Shown: positions 20,251-28,328 of the stretch, piece by piece
How the letters are laid out: each line of letters opens with the position of its first letter
Position numbering within the stretch: position 1 is the first letter of the stretch
Assembly (NCBI GenBank): GCA_020852865.1
Contig: JADYZZ010000068.1
Location: 1 to 64,000 of the forward strand
Direction of reading: 5' to 3'
DNA: 64,000 nt
From: Rubrivivax sp.
GTDB lineage: Bacteria > Pseudomonadota > Gammaproteobacteria > Burkholderiales > Burkholderiaceae_C
Translations under genes and position numbers: made by a program
Notes under the pieces: model-generated
What the model was told of the DNA's origin: nothing
Databases searched by the model: none
The model's input: only the letters and a program-made list of their open reading frames with translations

Positions 20251-21080
20251 CAGTGCGGAATCGGCGGCGTCTTCTCGTAGGCCGCGTCCTTCATGCCGTG
20301 CGGCAGCTGCGGCGGCGGCTCGGGCTGCAGTTGCGCGAAGCCGCGGTTGCGTGCTCCGTCCTGCACGTTGTGCGGGTTGTGGCACTCGGGGCAGCTGAAC
20401 CAGCGCTTCTTGCCCGTGTTCGTGAACTCGCCGATGCGTTTGCCGTGGATGCCGTCGCGCCAGTCGCGCAGCTTGTCGCCATGGCACTTGCCGCACAGCA
20501 GCTGCGGCTGGTCGAAGGCGATCGTGTCGCCGTAGTTGTCGACGAACATGTTGCGCTTGGTCGGGTGATGGCAGTCCAGGCACCAGATGCGGCCGCGACC
20601 ATGCTGGAAGTCCTTGAGGTCGGGCACCATCGCTTCCATCGTCGGGATCGGCACGGCGCGCTTGTCCTTCGGAAAGCCCGGCGGGATCACGCCGTTGTGG
20701 CAGGCGGTGGCGCATTGGGCGAGGAACATCATCTGCTCGGAGCGCGGCTTGACGACAGCCTGGCCTTCGGGGATCTTGTCGAGCAGAGGCATCTTGCCCA
20801 TCGGCCGGGTGCCGTCGTAGGGGTCGCCGTACCAGAGTACGGCGCTGGTGGTCGGCGAGCACCTGACGTTGGGCAGGCCGGGCGCGAGCTCGCGCTGGGT
20901 GGTCTTGCTGGCGTCCTTGCGGCTCTCGAAGCAAAGCACTTCGGCGGCCGGCTCCGAGGCCGCCGCGGCCGGCGGCTGCGTCGCTGTCGCCTCGGTCTTG
21001 GCGGCGTCCTGCGCGATCACCGAGACCAGCGCGCCGCCGCACAGCGCAAGGGCGAGGGCAGGAATGATGAGCTTGTTCAT
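20250..21080 (-). CDS. Periplasmic multihaem cytochrome c
   Basis: 276 residues from ATG 21080, which has GAGGTG 7 bases upstream; a GTG at 21089 is an alternative. An N-terminal signal or anchor (LIIPALALALCGGALVSVIA) sends it to the periplasm. Three canonical haem c motifs are visible, CLDCH at 167-171, CGKCH at 196-200 and CPECH at 230-234. A fourth site, CATACH at 123-128, has three residues between the cysteines instead of two. Two further cysteines (50, 74) precede these. It should carry electrons to or from the NrfD/ferredoxin pair encoded upstream. It resembles the roles of DsrJ or NrfB but is not clearly orthologous to either. The stop overlaps the next start. Confidence 0.85.
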   Translation of the reverse strand: MNKLIIPALALALCGGALVSVIAQDAAKTEATATQPPAAAASEPAAEVLCFESRKDASKTTQRELAPGLPNVRCSPTTSAVLWYGDPYDGTRPMGKMPLLDKIPEGQAVVKPRSEQMMFLAQCATACHNGVIPPGFPKDKRAVPIPTMEAMVPDLKDFQHGRGRIWCLDCHHPTKRNMFVDNYGDTIAFDQPQLLCGKCHGDKLRDWRDGIHGKRIGEFTNTGKKRWFSCPECHNPHNVQDGARNRGFAQLQPEPPPQLPHGMKDAAYEKTPPIPH

Positions 21081-21090
21081 GGCCCGCACC

Positions 21091-22308
21091 TCAGTTCGCC
21101 GCCGCCCGGCCGGCGCCGGGTCTGATCTCGCCCAGCAAGATGCCGATGGCGCCCTTGAGCAAGATGGTGAGAAGGAAGAAGCCGAAGGCCCAGATCCCCG
21201 CCGTCATCAGCCACTCGAGGAAGGTCGGGTGGTACTCGGTCACCTCGCCGATCGGGGAGGGCACGAAGCCCGGCACGATGAGCCCCATGCCCTTTTCGAT
21301 CCAGATGCCGGCGAAGGCCATCGCGCAGGGGATCGGCAGCAGCGACATGTCGTTGCGGAACCTGGGCACGAGGAACAGCACGAAGGCGCCGACCATGAGC
21401 ACGATGGCGCTCCAGAACCACGCCACCAGCGCGGTCAGGCCGTGCAGGCCGAACATCAGGTAGTACAGGCCGTTGGCGTGCTCGGTGCGCGCGTAGAGCT
21501 CGACCACCACCTCCGACAGCGTGAGGAAGATCGCGATGCCCAGGCACCAGGTGACGATGGCGGCCAGCAGCTTGATGGCGCTGTCGTCGATCCACATGCG
21601 CGTGTTCTTGCGGATCACGAGGAAGGCCAGGATGATGAGCGCCGGCCCGGCCGCGAACGCCGTCGAGATGAAGCGGATCGGCATCACGCTGTGGAACCAC
21701 ATCGGGCGCGCCGGCATCGTCGAGATCAGGAACGCCGTGACGGTGTGGATCGACAGCGCCCAGACGATCGACACGTACACCAGCGGCATGAAGATGCTGC
21801 GCTTCACCGGCTTGCCGCTGTACTTGGAGTACAGGTAGTAGAAGCCCACCACCAGATTGAGCAGCAGGTAGCCGGTGAGCACGAGTACGTCCCAGCCGAG
21901 CATCGACGACAGGCTGTAGATGCCGATCACCGGCACCATGTGCCACAGCCGGTCGGGCCGCCCCATGTGCGCGAACACGAACAGCATCACCATGATCACC
22001 GCGGTGACGGCCAGCATCTCGCCCAGCACGGTGACCTTGTGCATGCCCTCGTGATGGTAGACGTAGGCCGGGAAGACGATCGTCACCGCCCCCGCGGCGA
22101 CGCCGACCAGGAACACCAGGTTGGCGAAGTACAGACCATCGTGGATCTGGCTCGTCATGCCGGTGACGATCAGGCCCTCGGTGTTCTGCAGGTAGAACAC
22201 ATACAGCATGCCGAGGATGAAGAGCCCGAGGATGCCCATCCAGGCGTAGTACTTCGTGCCGCCCTTGAGCACGTAGCGCAGGTAGTCGGAGACGAAACTG
22301 GCAAGCAC
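21091..22308 (-). CDS. NrfD/PsrC-family membrane subunit
   Basis: 405 residues with about ten hydrophobic helices. It belongs to the polysulphide-reductase NrfD superfamily (NrfD, PsrC, HybB, DsrP), which exchanges electrons with the quinone pool and docks a periplasmic four-cluster ferredoxin. The first helix follows KYYAWMGILGLF, a gene-typical opening, and conserved stretches include PAYVYHHEG, the Arg/Asp pair in GRPDRLWH, MLGWDVLVL and the C-terminal GIWIEKGMG. The ferredoxin gene ends 13 bases before its start and the cytochrome gene begins 10 bases after its stop, so the three are one operon. The best functional reading is quinol oxidation or quinone reduction linked to the periplasm. 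Confidence 0.87.
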   Translation of the reverse strand: MLASFVSDYLRYVLKGGTKYYAWMGILGLFILGMLYVFYLQNTEGLIVTGMTSQIHDGLYFANLVFLVGVAAGAVTIVFPAYVYHHEGMHKVTVLGEMLAVTAVIMVMLFVFAHMGRPDRLWHMVPVIGIYSLSSMLGWDVLVLTGYLLLNLVVGFYYLYSKYSGKPVKRSIFMPLVYVSIVWALSIHTVTAFLISTMPARPMWFHSVMPIRFISTAFAAGPALIILAFLVIRKNTRMWIDDSAIKLLAAIVTWCLGIAIFLTLSEVVVELYARTEHANGLYYLMFGLHGLTALVAWFWSAIVLMVGAFVLFLVPRFRNDMSLLPIPCAMAFAGIWIEKGMGLIVPGFVPSPIGEVTEYHPTFLEWLMTAGIWAFGFFLLTILLKGAIGILLGEIRPGAGRAAAN

Positions 22309-22321
22309 GGCTGCGCTCCCG

Positions 22322-23401
22322 TCAGTCGTAGAAGTAGAAGAACTTCGGGAACGTGTTGAGCTCGGCCTTGAGGCGGAACACGTTCTTGCGCGCCAGCACC
22401 TGGCTCACTTCGCTCTCGGGGTCGAGCAGGTTGCCGAACTTGCGCGCGCCCACCGGGCAGACCTCGACGCAGGCCGGGTAGCGGCCGTGGCGCGTGCGCT
22501 GCAGGCACCAGTGGCACTTCTCGACCACACCGCGCATGCGCGGGCGGTTGCCCAGGTAATGCGTCACCGGGTTCATCGCCTCCTTGGGCAGCACGGGCGT
22601 GGTGACGTTGAGCCGGCGCGCCCAGTAGGGGCAGGCGCCCATGCACATGCGGCAGCCGATGCACCAGTTGTAGTCGATCACCACCGGGCCGTCGGCCTCG
22701 CGGTAGGTGGTGCGCACCGGGCATACCTTGACGCAGGGCGGCTTCTCGCACTGCATGCAGGCGATCGGCATGTAGGTGGCATCGGCCTCCGGCACCGCCT
22801 TGGGCTCGTAGCGGTACTCGCCTTCGAGCACGGTGCCGGCCGGCGTGTACGCGTTGCCGCCGACCTGGATGCCCAGGCCCTCGGGGTAGCCGCCTTGGTT
22901 CACCTTGTCCTTGGAGAAGTGCCCGCGCTCCATGCGCAGCACCTGGATCCACTCGATGCGCTCGCCCGGGCGCGCGCCGCGCGACTGGTTGTTCTCGGCG
23001 ACGCAGGCGTGCACGCAGCGCCGGCAGCCGATGCATTTGCGGATGTTGAGCGCGTAGCCCATCAGCACGCCCGGCTGCGCCTCGGTCGTGTCGACCGAGA
23101 CCTTCTTGCCGTATTCCTCGGAATAGCGCCGCTCCAGGCGCGTGCGCGCCTGAGCCTTCTCCTCGGGCGTCATCAGACGGTAGTTCTTCTGGAAATGCTC
23201 GCCCCACTCGATGGCGGCCTGGGCGTCGTCCGACGCCGCCATCAGCGTGGCCGTGCCCATGAGCGAGGACAGGCCGAGCATGCCGCCGTCGCGCAGGAAG
23301 CCGCGGCGCGAGGGCTGGGGCGCGGGCGGCTTGGGGTCGGCCGGGGCCGCCGGCGCCGTGCCGGCGCCGGCGTCGTCCGGGGGTATGGTCTGCTGGGTCA
23401 A
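22322..23401 (-). CDS. Tat-exported four-cluster [4Fe-4S] ferredoxin subunit
   Basis: 359 residues. The twin-arginine signal SRRGFLR (31-37) exports it folded to the periplasmic face. Sixteen cysteines form four [4Fe-4S] sites: 123/126/129/133, 215/218/223/227, 247/250/253/257 and 296/299/311/315. This layout is that of DsrO, NrfC, PsrB and HybA subunits that partner NrfD-type proteins. A helical segment (about 70-100) sits between the signal and the first cluster. The start is TTG 23401, supported by GGAGGAG 7 bases upstream and by being the first start in the frame. It is the first gene of a four-gene leftward operon. No molybdopterin enzyme, hydrogenase or DsrMK gene is adjacent. Confidence 0.9.
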   Translation of the reverse strand: MTQQTIPPDDAGAGTAPAAPADPKPPAPQPSRRGFLRDGGMLGLSSLMGTATLMAASDDAQAAIEWGEHFQKNYRLMTPEEKAQARTRLERRYSEEYGKKVSVDTTEAQPGVLMGYALNIRKCIGCRRCVHACVAENNQSRGARPGERIEWIQVLRMERGHFSKDKVNQGGYPEGLGIQVGGNAYTPAGTVLEGEYRYEPKAVPEADATYMPIACMQCEKPPCVKVCPVRTTYREADGPVVIDYNWCIGCRMCMGACPYWARRLNVTTPVLPKEAMNPVTHYLGNRPRMRGVVEKCHWCLQRTRHGRYPACVEVCPVGARKFGNLLDPESEVSQVLARKNVFRLKAELNTFPKFFYFYD

Positions 23402-23548
23402 GGCGTATCTCCTCCGTTGCGCCTGCGCGTCGTGCCGGGTCCGGGCCCGGAGCGCGCCGGGTCGAATGCTGTCGCGGCGGGCCGCCCTTGCCCTTGACCT
23501 GCGTCACGTGGCCGGCGATCGGCCGACGGCTGCGGCTAGCATTGGCCG

Positions 23549-24649
23549 ATGTCCGAGGTCGAGCGGCTGTACCGGCAAACCCTCAGCGAGCGCGGCTATC
23601 GGCCGGACCCCGCCCAGTTGCGCGCCATCGAGGCGCTGGCGCGCTGCGAGCGCGAGTGGACGGCGTACAAGGCGCGCCGCGGCAACGCGGTCGCCAAACT
23701 GCTGGTGCGCCCGCCGATCCCGCGCGGCGTGTACCTGTGGGGGGGCGTCGGGCGCGGCAAGAGCTTCCTGATGGACTGCTTCTACCAGGCCGTGCCGCTC
23801 ACGCGCAAGACGCGGCTGCACTTCCACGAGTTCATGCGCGAGGTGCACCGTCAGCTGCAGGAGCTCAAGGGCACGGTGAACCCGCTCGACGCGCTCGGCC
23901 GGCGCGTCGCGAGGCGCTTGCGGCTCATCTGTTTCGACGAGTTCCATGTCGCCGACGTCACCGACGCGATGATCCTGCACCGGCTGCTCGAGTCGCTGTT
24001 CGCGCATCGCGTGAGCATCGTGACGACGTCGAACTTCGCGCCCGACGAGCTGTATCCGAACGGCCTGCACCGCGACCGCATCCTGCCGGCGATCGAGCTG
24101 CTGAAGGAGAAGCTCGAGATCGTCGCCGTCGACGCCGGCGTCGACTACCGCCGGCGCACGCTCGAGCTGCTGCGCATGTACCACGTCCCGCTCGATGCCG
24201 CGGCCGCGGCGGCGATGGCGCGCGCCTTCGACCAGCTGGCCGAGACGCGCGACGAGACGCCGCTGCTGCACATCGAGCACCGCGAGTTGCGCGCGCTGCG
24301 CCGCGCCGGCGGCCTGGTCTGGTTCGACTTCAAGACGCTGTGCGGCGGGCCGCGCTCGCAGAACGACTACCTCGAGCTGGCCAGCCGCTTCCACACGCTG
24401 CTGCTGTCGGAGGTACCGCAGATGGCGCCGCGCCTGGCCAGCGAGGCGCGGCGCTTCACCTGGCTGGTCGACGTCCTGTACGACCGGCGCGTCAAGCTCA
24501 TCGTCTCGGCCGCGGTCCCGCCCGAGCAGCTCTATGTCGAGGGGCCGCTCGTGCACGAGTTCCCGCGCACGGTCTCGCGCCTGGCCGAGATGCAGTCGGC
24601 CGCCTATCTGGCGCAGGCGCGGCGCGAGGTCGACACCGCGCTCACCTGA
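23549..24649 (+). CDS. zapE: ZapE/AFG1-type cell-division ATPase
   Basis: 366 residues. AAA-like P-loop ATPase that in E. coli is recruited to the Z-ring under stress. Walker A is WGGVGRGKS, followed by the family segment HFHEFMREVH. Walker B is LICFDEFHVADV, the sensor stretch is VTTSNFAPDELY with an NGLHRDRILPAI loop, and the C-terminal part reads LHIEHRELRALRRAGGLVWFDF. The ATG at 23549 begins divergently from the ferredoxin operon. In related Burkholderiales zapE usually follows lpdA, so the 15.2-23.4 kb block appears inserted between them. The stop overlaps the start of the next gene (TGATG). Confidence 0.94.
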   Translation: MSEVERLYRQTLSERGYRPDPAQLRAIEALARCEREWTAYKARRGNAVAKLLVRPPIPRGVYLWGGVGRGKSFLMDCFYQAVPLTRKTRLHFHEFMREVHRQLQELKGTVNPLDALGRRVARRLRLICFDEFHVADVTDAMILHRLLESLFAHRVSIVTTSNFAPDELYPNGLHRDRILPAIELLKEKLEIVAVDAGVDYRRRTLELLRMYHVPLDAAAAAAMARAFDQLAETRDETPLLHIEHRELRALRRAGGLVWFDFKTLCGGPRSQNDYLELASRFHTLLLSEVPQMAPRLASEARRFTWLVDVLYDRRVKLIVSAAVPPEQLYVEGPLVHEFPRTVSRLAEMQSAAYLAQARREVDTALT

Positions 24650-25254
24650 TGGCGGCTGCGCACCGCTGCGCGCCTTGGCCGCGCCGTCCCGGCCGCCGGC
24701 TGCTGCCGGTGGTCGGGCTGGTCGTGCTGGGCGCGCTGGCGGCCGGAACGGTGGCCGCGGCCGACGCGCGCGCGGCGCTGGCGCAGCAACGCGAGCAGCA
24801 CGAAGCCGGCTTCGCCGCAGAGGAGTCGGCCTGTCGCCGCCGCTTTGCCGTCAACGCCTGCCTCGAGGCCGTGCGCCAGCGTCGGCGCGAGGCGTTGGCA
24901 CCGCTGCGCGAACGCGAACTCGCGCTGGCCGAAGCCGAGCGGCGCGAGCGGGCGGCCGAACACCTGCGTGCGCTGCACGAGCGGCAGCAGGCGTCGACGG
25001 CGCGCGCGCCGCCGGCGGCCGCTCCCGTGCGCCGGGCACGTGCGCCGGCTGCGGCGGCATCGCCGGCCGGGCGCAGGTCCGACGAGACCCCTGTGCCGCA
25101 GCGCGAGCAGCAGGCCGCCGAACGCGCCGCAGCAGCCGAGCGCCGCCGCCAGGATGCACGCGCCACCCAGGAACGCATCGAGCGCAGGCTGCGCGATCGG
25201 GCCGCGAGCGGCCAGAGCGCGTCGCCGCTGCCGGCCAGCGCAGCGCGGCGCTGA
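24649..25254 (+). CDS. Membrane-anchored or exported coiled-coil protein, coupled to zapE
   Basis: 201 residues. Its start ATG overlaps the zapE stop (TGATG), so translation is coupled. One N-terminal hydrophobic segment (about 18-41, [21 protein letters not shown]) is either a signal peptide or an anchor. The rest is Ala/Arg/Glu-rich and predicted helical or coiled-coil, with a conserved-looking block CRRRFAVNACLEAVRQRRREAL around residues 64-85 that holds two cysteines. The C-terminal half is low complexity. I do not recognise a named family. Coupling to zapE suggests a role at the envelope or division site, which is inference. Confidence 0.7.
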   Translation: MAAAHRCAPWPRRPGRRLLPVVGLVVLGALAAGTVAAADARAALAQQREQHEAGFAAEESACRRRFAVNACLEAVRQRRREALAPLRERELALAEAERRERAAEHLRALHERQQASTARAPPAAAPVRRARAPAAAASPAGRRSDETPVPQREQQAAERAAAAERRRQDARATQERIERRLRDRAASGQSASPLPASAARR

Positions 25255-25297
25255 CGCCGTCCGGTACAACCGGCGTCGCCGATGCCGCCGCCGCAGT

Positions 25298-26065
25298 TCA
25301 GGGCAGCGGGTCGACGCGTGCCAGCGCGAGCGAGAGGTTGTCGCCGCCGCCGCGCGCGCGCTGGCGGGCCTTGCCTACCAGCATCTCGCTGGCTTCGCGC
25401 GGCGGCAGCGTGTGCAAGATCGCGCCGATCTCCTTGGGCGTGAAGTAGTGCCACAGGCCGTCGCTGCAGGCCAGCAGCGTGTCGCCGTATTCGAGGCGTT
25501 CGATGTGCCAGGGCGCGATCGGCGGCTCGGCGTGCGTGCCCAGGCAGCCGGTCAGCAGGTTGGCCTGCGGGTGGCTGTTGGCAGCGTCCTCGCTGAGCTT
25601 GCCCTCGTCGATCAGGCGCTGCACGAAGGAATGGTCGATCGTGCGCTGCATCATCTCGGCGCCGCGGAAGTGGTACACGCGCGAGTCGCCGGCGTGGATC
25701 ACGTCGCACTCGAGCCCCGGTCCGATGCAGAAGGCCGCCAGCGTGCTGTGCGGCTCCTCCTCGGCGGTGATGGCCGTCAGCTTGATCATCAGGTGCGCTT
25801 CCTGCACCACCTGCCTGAGCATGTCGGCGGCGTCGTCTTGCTGCGGCACGAAGCGCTCGAAGATCTGGCGCGCCGTCAGCATCACCTGGTCGGCCGCCTT
25901 GCGCCCGCCGCTCTTGCCGCCCATGCCGTCGGCCACGATGCCGAACACCGAGCCCGGCACGCGCGGGTGCAGCATGATCTCGACCTGGTCTTGCTGGTAG
26001 CTGCGGTCGCCGCGGTGCAGCCCGGTGGCCGCGCTGAGTCGGAAAGGTACGGGGGCCGGAGGCAT
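25298..26065 (-). CDS. PP2C-family serine/threonine phosphatase
   Basis: 255 residues, the size of bacterial stand-alone PP2C (Stp1/PrpC-like) phosphatases. Metal-binding acidic residues are Asp26 (RSYQQDQ), Asp46-Gly47 in VADGMGGKSGG, the Asp of HAGDSRVYHFR, the Asp of LLACSDGLWH and the Asp of GGGDNLSLALA. It should remove phosphate from Ser/Thr residues in the cytoplasm, opposing a Hanks-type kinase; no kinase gene is in the window. The start ATG 26065 is chosen because the much longer frame upstream is antisense to the helicase gene. It is divergent from the YdcH-like gene, 45 bases apart, with back-to-back -10 boxes between them. Confidence 0.92.
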   Translation of the reverse strand: MPPAPVPFRLSAATGLHRGDRSYQQDQVEIMLHPRVPGSVFGIVADGMGGKSGGRKAADQVMLTARQIFERFVPQQDDAADMLRQVVQEAHLMIKLTAITAEEEPHSTLAAFCIGPGLECDVIHAGDSRVYHFRGAEMMQRTIDHSFVQRLIDEGKLSEDAANSHPQANLLTGCLGTHAEPPIAPWHIERLEYGDTLLACSDGLWHYFTPKEIGAILHTLPPREASEMLVGKARQRARGGGDNLSLALARVDPLP

Positions 26066-26072
26066 TGCACCG

Positions 26073-26080
26073 ACTATAAA
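26073..26080. promoter_or_regulatory. Overlapping divergent -10 boxes
   Basis: TATAAA at 26075-26080 on the plus strand would give a 24-nt leader for the YdcH-like gene. The reverse complement of 26073-26078, TATAGT, is a -10 candidate for the phosphatase gene. The two boxes overlap, so polymerase binding in the two directions would be mutually exclusive. Confidence 0.5.
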
Positions 26081-26110
26081 CTCCGTGCTACCCGGTCCCT
26101 GTGTGGAGCA

Positions 26111-26314
26111 ATGGACGACAACCTGCATTCGCCGCAGCGCCGCCTGATCGAGTTGCGCATCGAGCACGCCGACCTGGACGAGTTGATCGATCGCAACGCG
26201 CTCGACCGCGGGTCCGACGAGCTGACGCTGCGCCGCCTGAAGAAGCGGCGGCTGCTGCTGCGCGACGAGATCGCACGCCTCGAGGCCGAGCTCGAGCCGC
26301 CCGAACCGGCCTGA
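26111..26314 (+). CDS. YdcH-like small protein (DUF465)
   Basis: 67 residues, typical of the YdcH/DUF465 family. It begins with an HSPQRRLIELRIEHADLDELID helix-turn and ends with LTLRRLKKRRLLLRDEIARLE, the charged second helix of the family. GGAG at 26105-26108 precedes the ATG. The molecular function of the family is not established; members are small helical hairpin proteins. The DinG-type helicase gene follows after 30 bases and may be co-transcribed. Confidence 0.85.
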   Translation: MDDNLHSPQRRLIELRIEHADLDELIDRNALDRGSDELTLRRLKKRRLLLRDEIARLEAELEPPEPA

Positions 26315-26344
26315 TCGGCGCGTGATGCGCGCGCAGGGCCGGCG

Positions 26345-28303
26345 ATGAGCGGCGATCTGGCCGCAGAGGTGGCGCGCGCCTTCGCCGCCGACGGCCCGCT
26401 GGCCGCGCGCGATGCGCACTTCGCGCCGCGCGCGCTGCAAGACGAGCTGGCGCTGCGCATTGCCGCCGCGCTCGACGCGCGCGAAACGCTGGTGGCCGAG
26501 GCGGGCACCGGCGTCGGCAAGACCTACGCCTACCTCGTGCCGCTGCTGCTTTCGGGCCGGCGCGCGCTGGTCAGCACCGCGACCAAGAGCCTGCAGGATC
26601 AACTCTTCCTGCGCGACCTGCCGGTGCTGGTGCGCACGCTGGGCCTGCCGACGCGCCTGGCGCTGCTCAAGGGCCGCGCGAGCTACCTTTGCCGCTGGCG
26701 GCTGCGCCAGGCGCAGAGCGAGGCGCAGTTGCCCGATCGCTTCGCCGTGCGTGCGCTGGCGCGCGTCGTCGCCTGGGCGGGCGCGACGCGCAGCGGCGAC
26801 CTGGCCGAGGTCGAGGGCCTGGACGAGCGCTCGCCGGTGGTCCCGCTGGTGACGTCGACGCGCGACAACTGCCTGGGCACCGAATGCCCCGAGTACCGCA
26901 ACTGCCATGTCGTGCAGGCGCGCCGCGACGCGATGGCGGCCGACCTGGTGGTCGTCAACCACCACCTGTTCTTCGCCGACCTCGCACTGCGCGACAGTGG
27001 CGTGGCCGAGTTGCTGCCCAGCGTCGACGCCGCGGTGTTCGACGAGGCGCACCAGCTGGTCGAGGCCGGCGTGCAGTTCCTCGGCACCACGCTGGCCACC
27101 GGTGCGGCGCTCGAGTTCGGACGCGACCTGCTCGCCTGCGGCCTGCGCGGCGCGCGCGGCCTGCAGGACTGGGCCGGGCTGCAGGCCGGCGTCGAGCGTG
27201 GCGCGCGCGCCCTGCGTCTGGCCTGCGCCGGCGCGCTGCGCGAGGTGCGCGGCGTCGTCAAACTGCGCTGGGACGAGCGCGCCGACGCGCTCGCCGCGCC
27301 GCTCGCGGCGCTGGCCGAGGCGGCCCGAGCCGCGGGTGCGGCAGCCCAGGCCGTGGCCGAGGCGGCGCCGGACTTCCCCCGCCTGGCCCAGCGTGGCGCG
27401 ACGCTGGCCGAGCTGGCCCGGGCCTTCGTCGATCCCGCAGCGCCGGGGCGCGTGCGCTGGATCGACCTCACGCCGCAGCAGGCGCGGCTGGTCGAGTCGC
27501 CGCTGGACATCCGCGACCTGCTCGGCGAGCAGCGGGCCGCGGCGGCCAAGAGCTGGATCTTCACGTCGGCCACGCTGGGTGACGACGCCGAGCTGTCGTG
27601 GTTCACCGGGGCCACCGGGCTGGAGGACGCCGCCAAGCTGGTGGTGGGCAGTCCGTTCGACTATCCGGCGCACGCCCGCCTGTGGGTGCCGCGGCCGTTT
27701 CCGAAGCCGCAGCAGGCCGAGCATCCGGCCGCCGTCGGCGCGCTCGCGGCGCGGCTGGCCGGCGCTCTGGGCGGCCGCACCTTCGTCTTGACGACCACGC
27801 TGCGCGTGCTGCCCGAGGTGGCCGAGGCCGCGCGTGCGGCGGCCCCGCAGCTCACCGTGCTGGTGCAGGGCAGCGGGCCGCGGCGCAGCTTGCTGCAGCG
27901 CTACGGCGACGGACGCGGCGCGGTGCTGGTCGGCTCGCAGACGTTCTGGGAAGGCATCGACATGCCGGGCGACACGCTGCAATGCGTCGTCATCGACAAG
28001 CTGCCGTTCCCGCCGCCGAACGATCCGCTGGTCGAGGCGCGGGTGCGCCAGCTGCGCGCCGCCGGCCGCGACCCGTTCGACGCGTACTTCGTGGCCGAGG
28101 CCGCGGTGGCGCTCAAGCAGGGCGCGGGCCGGCTCGTCCGCACCGAGAGCGACCGCGGCCTGCTGGTGCTGTGCGACCCGCGCGTCGCACAGATGGGCTA
28201 CGGCAGGCGGCTACTGGCCGCGCTGCCGCCGATGACCCGCATCGAGACCGAAGAGCAGGCACTGGCCTGGCTGGCAGAACTGGCTGCGGCGCACGGGAGC
28301 TGA
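26345..28303 (+). CDS. dinG: DinG/YoaA-type iron-sulphur DNA helicase
   Basis: 652 residues. XPD-like superfamily 2 helicase that unwinds DNA 5' to 3' in repair of stalled forks. Walker A is EAGTGVGKTYAY. The Fe-S cluster cysteines are the one in ASYLCRW and the three in NCLGTECPEYRNC, the DEAH box is VFDEAHQL, and helicase motifs V-VI are VGSQTFWEGIDMPG and QGAGRLVRT. The opening DGPLAARDAHF and the 652-residue length are closer to YoaA (636 in E. coli) than to DinG (716), so orthology to YoaA is quite possible. The gene ends 25 bases before the convergent bamD. Confidence 0.9.
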   Translation: MSGDLAAEVARAFAADGPLAARDAHFAPRALQDELALRIAAALDARETLVAEAGTGVGKTYAYLVPLLLSGRRALVSTATKSLQDQLFLRDLPVLVRTLGLPTRLALLKGRASYLCRWRLRQAQSEAQLPDRFAVRALARVVAWAGATRSGDLAEVEGLDERSPVVPLVTSTRDNCLGTECPEYRNCHVVQARRDAMAADLVVVNHHLFFADLALRDSGVAELLPSVDAAVFDEAHQLVEAGVQFLGTTLATGAALEFGRDLLACGLRGARGLQDWAGLQAGVERGARALRLACAGALREVRGVVKLRWDERADALAAPLAALAEAARAAGAAAQAVAEAAPDFPRLAQRGATLAELARAFVDPAAPGRVRWIDLTPQQARLVESPLDIRDLLGEQRAAAAKSWIFTSATLGDDAELSWFTGATGLEDAAKLVVGSPFDYPAHARLWVPRPFPKPQQAEHPAAVGALAARLAGALGGRTFVLTTTLRVLPEVAEAARAAAPQLTVLVQGSGPRRSLLQRYGDGRGAVLVGSQTFWEGIDMPGDTLQCVVIDKLPFPPPNDPLVEARVRQLRAAGRDPFDAYFVAEAAVALKQGAGRLVRTESDRGLLVLCDPRVAQMGYGRRLLAALPPMTRIETEEQALAWLAELAAAHGS

Positions 28304-28328
28304 ACTCGCCGGCCGCGCGCAACACCGT

